Source of the DNA: Chloroflexota bacterium | GTDB lineage: Bacteria > Chloroflexota > UBA6077 > CF-72 | Direction of reading: 5' to 3' | Length of the DNA stretch: 6,108 nucleotides | Assembly: GCA_019247135.1 (NCBI GenBank) | Contig: JAFAPL010001057.1 | Coordinates: 1 to 6,108 of the forward strand | Shown here: positions 1 through 4,903 of the stretch, in pieces | How the letters are laid out: each line of letters begins with the position of its first letter | How positions within the stretch are numbered: position 1 is the stretch's first letter | Position numbers and translations under genes: made by a program | Notes under the pieces: generated by a model | What the model was told of the DNA's origin: nothing | The model's input: the letters and a program-made list of their open reading frames with translations, nothing else | The model's database searches: none

Positions 1-68
1 CTCGAGGGACTTCAACAGCCCCAACCCGCTTAGCAGGCGGGCGCACTAGGCCACTATGCGACCCCCCC
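1..68 (-). tRNA. tRNA-Ser(GCT), 3' part beyond the window edge
   Basis: Read on the minus strand, this folds as the 5' part of a class II tRNA. The acceptor strand is GGGGGGG (68-62), followed by T8 at 61. The D stem GCA/TGC pairs 59-57 with 45-43. The anticodon stem CCCGC/GCGGG pairs 41-37 with 29-25 without mismatch. The loop CTGCTAA (36-30) places anticodon GCT at 34-32, reading serine codons AGC and AGU. A long variable arm follows, 22-17 with 11-6, six pairs including one G-U; such an arm is expected for Ser, Leu and bacterial Tyr tRNAs. The T arm and the 3' acceptor strand lie left of position 1, so the gene is cut by the window and not necessarily broken. A possible ATG at 56 of the neighbouring hydrolase frame falls inside this tRNA, which argues for the later hydrolase start. 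Confidence 0.85.
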
Positions 69-86
69 AAGCCGGGGAACACGCTG

Positions 87-92
87 AGTATA
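87..92 (-). promoter_or_regulatory. -10 element for tRNA-Ser(GCT)
   Basis: The minus-strand hexamer TATACT differs from the TATAAT consensus at one base. It would start transcription around position 80, giving a leader of about 12 nt before the tRNA 5' end at 68. No convincing -35 hexamer is seen 16-18 bp upstream (about 109-116). It lies in the 56-bp gap shared with the divergent hydrolase operon. Confidence 0.5.
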
Positions 93-108
93 GCGTAGGG
101 CTGCCGCG

Positions 109-114
109 TAGACT
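109..114 (+). promoter_or_regulatory. Possible -10 element for the hydrolase operon
   Basis: TAGACT has the TAnnnT form and ends 10 nt before the chosen ATG at 125. Transcription would start at about 121, leaving almost no 5' leader. An alternative is TATAGC at 89-94, which would give a leader of about 23 nt. Neither has a recognisable -35, so this is a weak call based on position and the lack of a clear ribosome binding site. Confidence 0.25.
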
Positions 115-124
115 GGGCGGCGGC

Positions 125-1006
125 ATGCCCAGCGTACGCACGCCTACACTCGAGATCACCTACCTCGACGACGGTCCAGCCACCGGCCCGACCGTCGTCC
201 TCCTGCACGGCTTCCCGTACGACATCCACGCCTATGACGAAGTCGTCCCGCCGCTCGTGGACGCCGGCTGCCGCACCATCGTGCCCTACTTGCGCGGCTA
301 CGGAGCCACACGTTTCCTGAGCGACCAGACGCCGCGATCGGGCCAGCAGGCCGCGCTCGGGAAAGACCTGCTCGACCTGCTGGACGCGCTGTCGATCGAT
401 CGTGCCACCCTGGTTGGTTACGACTGGGGTGGTCGCGCCGCGTGCATCGTGGCCGCGTTGTGGCCCGAACGCGCGGCTGGCCTGGTGTCGGCAACCGGCT
501 ACAACATCCAGAACATCGCGGCATCGAGCACGCCCGCCGAGCCAGAGCAGGAGTACCGCTACTGGTACCAGTACTACTTCCACACCGAGCGGGGCCGCGC
601 GGGTCTGACCACCAATCGCCGCGGACTCTGCCGGCTGCTGTGGTGTCTGTGGTCGCCGACGTGGTCGTTGGACGACAGCACGTACGAGCGCACCGCTCAG
701 GCGTTCGATAACCCTGACTTCGTGGACGTCGTGATCCAGTCGTACAGGCATCGATATGGGTACGCGCCTGGCGACCCGGCGCTCGAACCGATCGAGCAGC
801 AGCTCGCCCGCCAGCCGGACGTCGCGGTACCGACGATCAACTTGCACGGCGCCGACGATGGCGTGACGCCCTACTCTCAGGTGGATGACCAGGCCGGCCA
901 CTTCACGAGCACGTACGAGCGGCGAGCCGTCCCGGGCGTCGGCCACAACGTGCCGCAGGAGGCTCCTGCGGCCGTCGTCCACGCGGTGCTCGATCTCGTG
1001 CGATGA
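125..1006 (+). CDS. Alpha/beta hydrolase, epoxide hydrolase-like
   Basis: This 293-residue protein has the alpha/beta-hydrolase fold and probably hydrolyses an epoxide, or less likely a carbon-halogen bond, in the cytoplasm. The oxyanion-hole motif HGFP is at 28-31. The nucleophile elbow G-Y-D-W-G-G at 98-103 puts Asp100, not Ser, as nucleophile, as in epoxide hydrolases and haloalkane or haloacetate dehalogenases. Asp244 or Asp245 (HGADDG) is the likely acid and His274 (GVGHN) the base. The lid region 144-153 is Tyr-rich, and its YQ-YF pattern (Tyr148-Gln149) resembles the ring-opening Tyr motif of soluble epoxide hydrolase. Tyr207 (SYRHR) could be the second lid Tyr. ATG 125 is preferred over ATG 56, which lies inside the tRNA gene. 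No signal peptide is seen. It is first in an operon and overlaps the methyltransferase by four bases. The fold and Asp nucleophile are clear; the substrate is unknown. Confidence 0.88.
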   Translation: MPSVRTPTLEITYLDDGPATGPTVVLLHGFPYDIHAYDEVVPPLVDAGCRTIVPYLRGYGATRFLSDQTPRSGQQAALGKDLLDLLDALSIDRATLVGYDWGGRAACIVAALWPERAAGLVSATGYNIQNIAASSTPAEPEQEYRYWYQYYFHTERGRAGLTTNRRGLCRLLWCLWSPTWSLDDSTYERTAQAFDNPDFVDVVIQSYRHRYGYAPGDPALEPIEQQLARQPDVAVPTINLHGADDGVTPYSQVDDQAGHFTSTYERRAVPGVGHNVPQEAPAAVVHAVLDLVR

Positions 1007-1980
1007 ACCTCGAAGCGCTGACCGACCTGTGCACGCCCTGGTGCGTGCACGTGGTGGTTACTCTGCGAATTGCGGAGCATCTCGCCGAAGGCCCGCGTGC
1101 AATCTCTGATCTCGCGTGCGCCGCCACATGCGATGCCGACGCACTCGCGCGTGTCCTGCGTCACCTGATCGCCAGAGGCCTGTTCGATGAGCCATCGATC
1201 GACGTGTTCGCCGCGAACGAGGCGGCGCGCGGGCTGACGACTCCCGCTGCTCGGATCGGCCTCGACCTGAATGGCATCGGTGGCCGAATGGCCGGTTCGT
1301 GGTCCACCCTGCTGAAGGCCGTCCAGACCGGGAAACCAGCGTATGCCGACGTGTTTGGTCGGCCGTTCTGGGAAGACCTCGAGGCACATTCGTCCGTCGC
1401 GGAGAGCTTTGACGCCCTGATGGGCACGGTCGGCCACGGCGTGCCCGATGCTCGCATCTTGCTGAAGGACGATTGGGATGCCATCCACACGGTCGCGGAC
1501 ATCGGCGGCGGCACCGGCGCATTGCTGGCCGAGATCCTCAAAGCGCATCCGAACGTTCGCGGCATACTGGTCGACTTTCCTCAGACGATCGGTCGCGCCG
1601 CCGCTACGTTCGAAGCCGCGCGCGTCGCCGATCGCGTGACCACCTTTGGCCAGAGCTTCTTCGAGCCGCTCCCACCCGGTGCCAACGCGTACGTGCTGAA
1701 GAATGTCCTGGGCGATTGGCCCGATGACGATGCACTCGCGCTGTTGCGACGGTGTGCCGAAGCGGCGCGACCTTCCGCTGGCCGCGTGCTCGTGCTTGGC
1801 GGTGTCTCCCCTGACGACAACGCGACACCTTCGCCCGAGTTGCTCATGCTTGTCCTGGTCGGCGGCAAAGATCGACCGTTGCGCGAGTTCCGAACCCTCG
1901 CCACGAGCGCCGGTTTGGAAGTTACCGCCGCCGGCCGTCTGCGCTCGGGCAGATTCGCCGTGGAGTGCCGCCCGCTCTAG
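1003..1980 (+). CDS. SAM-dependent O-methyltransferase, Methyltransf_2 type
   Basis: This 325-residue protein matches the acetylserotonin/caffeate/hydroxyneurosporene O-methyltransferase family in length and layout. Residues 1 to about 85 look like the winged-helix dimerisation domain. A Rossmann domain follows, with the SAM-binding glycine motif VADIGGGTG at 164-172, an acidic ribose-binding position at Asp191 (LVDFP), and the later motif from Tyr230 through DWPDD at 238-242. In many relatives the DW is preceded by the catalytic His (HDW); here the residue is Gly237. The enzyme may therefore use another base, work by proximity, or have lost methyl transfer; some bacterial polyketide members are also reported to lack this His. 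The start overlaps the hydrolase stop as ATGA and has no Shine-Dalgarno, indicating translational coupling. The substrate is unknown, plausibly a hydroxylated small molecule linked to the hydrolase. Confidence 0.87.
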   Translation: MNLEALTDLCTPWCVHVVVTLRIAEHLAEGPRAISDLACAATCDADALARVLRHLIARGLFDEPSIDVFAANEAARGLTTPAARIGLDLNGIGGRMAGSWSTLLKAVQTGKPAYADVFGRPFWEDLEAHSSVAESFDALMGTVGHGVPDARILLKDDWDAIHTVADIGGGTGALLAEILKAHPNVRGILVDFPQTIGRAAATFEAARVADRVTTFGQSFFEPLPPGANAYVLKNVLGDWPDDDALALLRRCAEAARPSAGRVLVLGGVSPDDNATPSPELLMLVLVGGKDRPLREFRTLATSAGLEVTAAGRLRSGRFAVECRPL

Positions 1981-1981
1981 C

Positions 1982-2977
1982 ATGTCGGCCATGGACGTCC
2001 TGGTCGGCACATCAGCAGGCGTGTTCCTCAACGATTCCAGTGTGGGCGATCTGCAGAGTCGCACCATCCGCCAGTTGGTCCGAACCAACGGCGACCTCTT
2101 CGCGGCGGCCTCCGACGGCGTCTATCGCTCTTCAGACGGGCGTTCCTGGCAGTCCGCCGGCGCGGGTGGTCTTGAGGTCTGGAATATCGCCGTATCGCCT
2201 CACGATCCGCGAACCCTCTACGCCAGCACGCAGCCGGCCCACCTGTTCGTGAGTCGTGACGGCGGCGAGTCGTGGAACGAGCTCTCGAGCTTTCTCCAGG
2301 CCCCCGGCGCCGACCGATGGTGCGTGCCCGGCACTCCGCCACAAGGCGCGCGTGCGCTCGCACTGGCGTTCGATCCTTTCGAAGCGCGGCGCGTCTGGGT
2401 TGGGGTCGAAGTTGGCGGTGTGGTGACCAGTGAGGACGAGGGTCGAAGCTGGTCAGTGAGCATTCCGTGCGGCAACGCCGACGTTCACCTGCTCGCTGCC
2501 CACCCTGCGCGACCTGGCGTGCTGTTCGCGGTCACGGGGTACGGCCGAAACGACGACGCCCCCATGGACCCGCGACTGGCGGGTCCGTATCGCTCGGACG
2601 ACCACGGTCGGACCTGGCGCTATCTCGGCGAGCGTATGCAGCCGCACTACACGCGCAGCGTGTGTGTCGATTCGCGGGCTCCGCACGTCCTCACCGTGCC
2701 CGCGGTGCCCGACGTGCGCTCCAGCTTCAAAGATCCCGACGGCGCGCAGTGCGTGCTGTTCCGCAGCGACGACGATGGCGCAACGTGGCGCTCGCTGGGC
2801 GACGCGGTGCACTCGCCGTCCCGAGAACGCTTGACGGCCGTCGCGCCTGACCCGCAACGAGCGGGCGGCGTGCTGGTCGGCACCGACACAGGCGAAGTCT
2901 GGCGGGTCGGCTCGGACGCGACCTGGACGCAAGTGTGCGCGAATCTGGCCCCCGTTCAGGCGATCCTGCCGCTCTGA
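1982..2977 (+). CDS. BNR/Asp-box beta-propeller protein
   Basis: This 331-residue protein is built of beta-propeller repeats carrying Asp-boxes (S-x-D-x-G-x-T/S-W). These occur at about 50-56 (one residue short), 91-98 (SRDGGESW), 150-157 (SEDEGRSW), 205-212 (SDDHGRTW) and 262-269 (SDDDGATW), with a decayed sixth near 310-315. Such repeats occur in sialidases, VPS10 and Ycf48-like proteins and mark the fold rather than a reaction. I see no sialidase RIP motif or convincing catalytic set, so sialidase naming would be unsafe. No signal peptide or membrane segment is visible, so it is probably cytoplasmic. ATG 1982 lies 1 nt after the methyltransferase TAG; ATG 1991 in the same frame is an alternative. 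There is no Shine-Dalgarno, so re-initiation from the upstream gene is likely. A scaffold or ligand-binding role beside the two enzymes is inference. Confidence 0.85.
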   Translation: MSAMDVLVGTSAGVFLNDSSVGDLQSRTIRQLVRTNGDLFAAASDGVYRSSDGRSWQSAGAGGLEVWNIAVSPHDPRTLYASTQPAHLFVSRDGGESWNELSSFLQAPGADRWCVPGTPPQGARALALAFDPFEARRVWVGVEVGGVVTSEDEGRSWSVSIPCGNADVHLLAAHPARPGVLFAVTGYGRNDDAPMDPRLAGPYRSDDHGRTWRYLGERMQPHYTRSVCVDSRAPHVLTVPAVPDVRSSFKDPDGAQCVLFRSDDDGATWRSLGDAVHSPSRERLTAVAPDPQRAGGVLVGTDTGEVWRVGSDATWTQVCANLAPVQAILPL

Positions 2978-3079
2978 GGCGGCGCCCGACAGCGGGCTGA
3001 CTGCAACTCGCCGACCCGCGGCGGTGTTGATTGATGCGCGTATGCGCGAATACGGCCGTCTGGTGACGTTTTCAGTCCA

Positions 3080-3095
3080 GAGGAGACGCAGAAGG
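3080..3095 (+). promoter_or_regulatory. Ribosome binding site of the 73-residue gene
   Basis: AGGAG at 3081-3085 lies 10 nt before ATG 3096, and GAAGG directly abuts the ATG. This is the clearest purine-rich initiation region in the window and is the main reason for calling the short gene and for preferring ATG 3096 over the in-frame GTG 3024. Confidence 0.45.
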
Positions 3096-3317
3096 ATGAT
3101 CTTCGAGCACTCTGTCGCGCTCCGCTGGCACGCGCTCATCGCCCCCGTCGGCCATTTCATGCGTCCGGCGTTTGCGCCCTTCGCCGCGCTGGATAAAGCG
3201 CGCGCCCTGTTTACCAGCCTCGCGACATCCGACTCGGCGACCGACCCACCCGACCCGTTCTCATCAGAAACGCCATTCCTGACCAACGACTGGCCCGGCC
3301 GCGGCCACCTCTTCTAA
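3096..3317 (+). CDS. Hypothetical protein, 73 residues
   Basis: I do not recognise this protein. The frame opens at ATG 3096 behind an AGGAG site and ends at TAA 3315-3317, just before the tRNA-Ser(TGA) promoter. Most codons end in G or C, like the neighbouring genes. The N-terminal half (about 1-45) is mixed hydrophobic and basic with a possible amphipathic helix and no clear membrane span. The C-terminal part is rich in Ser, Asp and Pro and looks disordered, ending in GRGHLF. It could be the last gene of the upstream operon, 118 nt after the propeller stop, or have its own promoter: TTGATT at 3027-3032 is a possible -35, with only a poor -10 near 3050. It could also be a chance frame in GC-rich DNA. 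Apart from this frame and the tRNA promoter, I see nothing in 2978-3335. Confidence 0.5.
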   Translation: MIFEHSVALRWHALIAPVGHFMRPAFAPFAALDKARALFTSLATSDSATDPPDPFSSETPFLTNDWPGRGHLF

Positions 3318-3323
3318 CTGGAC

Positions 3324-3329
3324 TACAAT
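3324..3329 (+). promoter_or_regulatory. -10 element for tRNA-Ser(TGA)
   Basis: TACAAT differs from TATAAT at one base and ends 6 nt before the mature tRNA 5' end at 3336. Initiation would therefore fall at or within a base or two of the mature end, leaving little or no 5' leader. No good -35 is visible around 3301-3307. Confidence 0.45.
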
Positions 3330-3335
3330 CACGGC

Positions 3336-3422
3336 GGAGGGATGCCGGAGCCCGGCTTAACGGACACGTCTTGAAAACGTGCGTGGGGTAACCCACCGTG
3401 GGTTCGAATCCCACTCCCTCCG
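3336..3422 (+). tRNA. tRNA-Ser(TGA)
   Basis: This is a complete class II tRNA. The acceptor stem GGAGGGA/TCCCTCC pairs 3336-3342 with 3415-3421, with discriminator G at 3422 as expected for serine. The D stem is CCG/CGG (3345-3347, 3361-3363). The anticodon stem CACGT/ACGTG (3365-3369, 3377-3381) encloses loop CTTGAAA with anticodon TGA at 3372-3374, reading UCA and, with usual wobble modification, other UCN codons. The variable arm GTGGG/CCCAC pairs 3383-3387 with 3392-3396. The T arm GTGGG-TTCGAAT-CCCAC spans 3398-3414. All stems are perfectly paired. The 3' CCA is not encoded (GCT follows), so it must be added by the CCA-adding enzyme. Confidence 0.97.
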
Positions 3423-3466
3423 CTGACGACGGCGCGGTATTGAGCGGCTGGTGCGTGACGGTGCGG

Positions 3467-3472
3467 TATAAC
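3467..3472 (+). promoter_or_regulatory. -10 element placing the VOC gene on a leaderless mRNA
   Basis: TATAAC is one base off consensus and ends 7 nt before ATG 3480, so initiation is predicted on or beside the A of the start codon. No Shine-Dalgarno lies between. TTGAGC at 3440-3445 resembles a -35, but the 21-bp spacer is too long for a standard sigma70 promoter. Confidence 0.45.
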
Positions 3473-3479
3473 GGCGCGC

Positions 3480-3863
3480 ATGCCGAACCGCATCGTCCAC
3501 TTCGAGATCGAAGCCGCGAATCGCGATCGCGCCGCACGCTTTTATTCGCAGGCGTTTGGTTGGCAGATGCAGCAGATGGGCGAAGACATGGGCAACTACG
3601 TGGTCGTGGTGACCGGTGACCCGAAAGAGCCAGGCGGCATCAACGGCGGCATCTTCGGCACGCCCTCAGGCGCCAACAAGGAACTGAACGCCTTCTCGTG
3701 CGTGGTCGGCGTCGACGACATCGACAAGTCCATGCAGAGCGTCCGTTCCGCGGGCGGCGAAATCATGGGCGACAAGATGGATATCCCGGGCGTCGGTATC
3801 TACATCCGCTGCAGAGACACCGAAGGCAACATTTTCACCATGTTGCAGCCGGCGCCGATGTGA
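3480..3863 (+). CDS. VOC (glyoxalase/bleomycin resistance) fold protein
   Basis: This 127-residue protein has one pair of beta-alpha-beta-beta-beta modules typical of the vicinal oxygen chelate superfamily. It opens with IVHFEI (His7 in the first strand), continues with RAARFYSQAFGW at 17-28 and GGINGGIFG at 52-60, and ends its second module with VGVDDID (76-82), GGEIMGDKMDIPGVG (92-106) and GNIFTMLQP (116-124). His7 sits at the first metal-ligand position. The position that is His at the start of the second module in glyoxalase I is not His here, and the terminal Glu is replaced by Gln123. Metal catalysis of the glyoxalase I type is therefore doubtful. The GNIF-x-x-Q ending is common in a bacterial VOC subgroup of unknown function, so this is probably not decay. 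The start has no Shine-Dalgarno. Its TGA overlaps the ATG of the next gene (TGATG), indicating a two-gene operon. The substrate is unknown. Confidence 0.87.
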   Translation: MPNRIVHFEIEAANRDRAARFYSQAFGWQMQQMGEDMGNYVVVVTGDPKEPGGINGGIFGTPSGANKELNAFSCVVGVDDIDKSMQSVRSAGGEIMGDKMDIPGVGIYIRCRDTEGNIFTMLQPAPM

Positions 3864-4267
3864 TGACGGACGACCTGGATGCGCTGAAACAATTCGCACC
3901 CACGCGTGCCGTCCTGATCACCCGCCGCCGCGATGGCGGCCTGCAGTCGTCGCCGATGAGCGTGGTTGTCGACGAGGACGGAAACGTGCTCACGGCCACG
4001 CGTGCGAAAAGCGCGAAGGTCTTCAACCTGGCGCGTGACTCGCGCGCGACGGTGTGCCTGTTCGACGAGCGCTGGCCTGGACCATGGATGCAGGTCGAGG
4101 GTGAGGCGTCCATCGAGCGGTTGCCCGCGGCCATGGGCAGCCTGAAGGCGTACTACACGCAGCGCGGTCAGGACACGTCGACGGACGCGTTCGTCCAACG
4201 CATGCAGACCGAAAATCGAGTGCTGATCACGGTCAAGACGCAACGCGTAGTGCGACCTCAGCGCTGA
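3863..4267 (+). CDS. PPOX-class FMN/F420-binding split-barrel protein
   Basis: This 134-residue protein resembles the pyridoxamine 5'-phosphate oxidase-like split-barrel family, especially the small class that includes F420-dependent reductases and FMN-binding members. The order is typical: an N-terminal helix, a first strand ARAVLITRRRDGG-like segment (about 15-26), SSPMSVVVDEDG at 29-40, TATRAKSAKVFNLARD at 44-59 where Lys49 and Lys52 could contact cofactor phosphate, then TVCLFDE at 63-69 and WMQVEGEASIE at 75-85. Members reduce or oxidise small molecules using FMN or F420 and usually dimerise. Sequence alone does not decide the cofactor. ATG 3863 overlaps the VOC stop by one base, with GTG 3860 directly before it as a less likely start. 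No Shine-Dalgarno is present, so translation is probably coupled to the VOC gene. It ends 112 nt before the GNAT start. Confidence 0.82.
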   Translation: MTDDLDALKQFAPTRAVLITRRRDGGLQSSPMSVVVDEDGNVLTATRAKSAKVFNLARDSRATVCLFDERWPGPWMQVEGEASIERLPAAMGSLKAYYTQRGQDTSTDAFVQRMQTENRVLITVKTQRVVRPQR

Positions 4268-4370
4268 GCTCAAAGCAATGGCAACCCTGCGTGCTAGCGC
4301 CGCGCACCGTGGGACCTCGCCCTGGACGCGGCTGGTCTGTCCTGCGCCTGGAGCCGGTGAACCCGTAATC

Positions 4371-4374
4371 GGAG
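4371..4374 (+). promoter_or_regulatory. Ribosome binding site deciding the GNAT start
   Basis: GGAG lies 5 nt before ATG 4380. The earlier in-frame ATG at 4278 has no such site and would add 34 residues lying ahead of the first strand of the GNAT fold, so 4380 is preferred. Apart from this, the 112 bases between the PPOX and GNAT genes show nothing I can name. Confidence 0.5.
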
Positions 4375-4379
4375 CCGAG

Positions 4380-4847
4380 ATGGGCAGTGGTGACCAGGAA
4401 GTCCGACTGGCTGGGTACGACGATTTGAGAGCGATCCTGGCGTGCGTGCGCGCGGCATACGCGAAGTACCGTCGACGGATGGACCGCGAACCCGCGCCCA
4501 CGACGGCCGACTATCCGGGGCTGATCGCACGTGGGGTGGTCCACGTGCTGCCCGAGTCGATCACCGGTGACCTGCGCGGCCTGATCGTCCTCTGGCCGGA
4601 GAATGGCGCAATGTTCGTCGACAATGTGGCCGTCGCACCCCGGTACCAGGGACAGGGAGTCGGGCGCCGGCTGATGGCATTTGCTGACGAGCAGGCGCGC
4701 GCGGCGGGTTTGCCAGAACTGCGCCTCTACACCAATGAGGTCATGACGGAAAACCTGGCCTTCTACAGTCGGCTCGGATTCGAAGAGACCGACCGACACA
4801 TCGACGAGGGGTACAGGCGAGTGTTCCTACACAAGGTGCTCGATTAG
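4380..4847 (+). CDS. GNAT family N-acetyltransferase
   Basis: This 155-residue protein is a single GNAT domain transferring an acetyl group from acetyl-CoA to an amine on an unknown acceptor. The first strand and helix are at 6-30 (EVRLAGYDDLRAIL and following). The core strand MFVDNVAVAP (78-87) leads into the acetyl-CoA pyrophosphate loop RYQGQGVGRRL (88-98), which fits the Q/R-x-x-G-x-G/A rule. The following helix runs through about 112. LRLYTNEVMTENLAFYSRLGFEE (114-136) contains the conserved NLAFYSRLGF with Tyr129, the residue often placed near the CoA thiolate as general acid. Length is standard. The start is set by GGAG. It lies on the same strand as the VOC/PPOX pair, 112 nt downstream, and converges with the minus-strand gene to its right. 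Bacterial relatives acetylate antibiotics, polyamines, amino acids or proteins; nothing here chooses among these. Confidence 0.9.
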   Translation: MGSGDQEVRLAGYDDLRAILACVRAAYAKYRRRMDREPAPTTADYPGLIARGVVHVLPESITGDLRGLIVLWPENGAMFVDNVAVAPRYQGQGVGRRLMAFADEQARAAGLPELRLYTNEVMTENLAFYSRLGFEETDRHIDEGYRRVFLHKVLD

Positions 4848-4861
4848 CGCCTGGTGGCGCT
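4846..4861 (+). terminator. GC-rich hairpin over the GNAT stop codon
   Basis: AGCGCC-TGGT-GGCGCT forms a perfect six-base-pair stem with a four-base loop and includes the last two bases of the TAG stop. No T-tract follows, so an intrinsic terminator is uncertain; in high-GC bacteria hairpins without T-tracts are sometimes proposed to work. It sits in the 58-bp convergent gap. Confidence 0.3.
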
Positions 4862-4903
4862 CAGTCGGCCCCGCGAGTTGGCCGAAAACCTGGATACGTA
4901 TTG

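Noticed and set aside
56..124. A 23-residue N-terminal extension of the hydrolase from ATG 56
   Set aside because: It would overlap the tRNA-Ser(GCT) gene and its promoter, and the extra residues do not resemble the fold's first strand.
877..2088. A 403-codon open frame on the minus strand
   Set aside because: It lies antisense to the hydrolase end and the whole methyltransferase, shows no family pattern, is rich in Arg, Gly and Ala with low-complexity stretches, and is a usual by-product of GC-rich coding on the other strand.
1982..2977. Annotation of the propeller as a sialidase
   Set aside because: Asp-boxes define the fold only. The RIP arginine motif and the Tyr/Glu catalytic pattern of sialidases are not evident.
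2984..2997. Hairpin GCCCG-ACAG-CGGGC just after the propeller stop as an operon terminator
   Set aside because: It has only five base pairs and no T-tract. Such hairpins are common by chance at this GC content.
3033..3048. Tandem ATGCGCG copies upstream of the short gene as a repeat array
   Set aside because: There are only two copies of a 7-base GC-rich word, too few to support an array or a binding site.
2453..3286. A 277-codon open frame on the minus strand
   Set aside because: It is antisense to the propeller gene and the short hypothetical gene, has Arg/His/Val-rich composition with no recognisable motif, and lacks a credible start signal.
4278..4379. A 34-residue N-terminal extension of the GNAT protein from ATG 4278
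   Set aside because: There is no ribosome binding site, the residues precede the usual first strand, and GGAG supports the start at 4380.
3800..4799. Two overlapping minus-strand open frames of 233 and 188 codons
   Set aside because: They are antisense to the PPOX and GNAT genes, whose plus-strand products match known families throughout.
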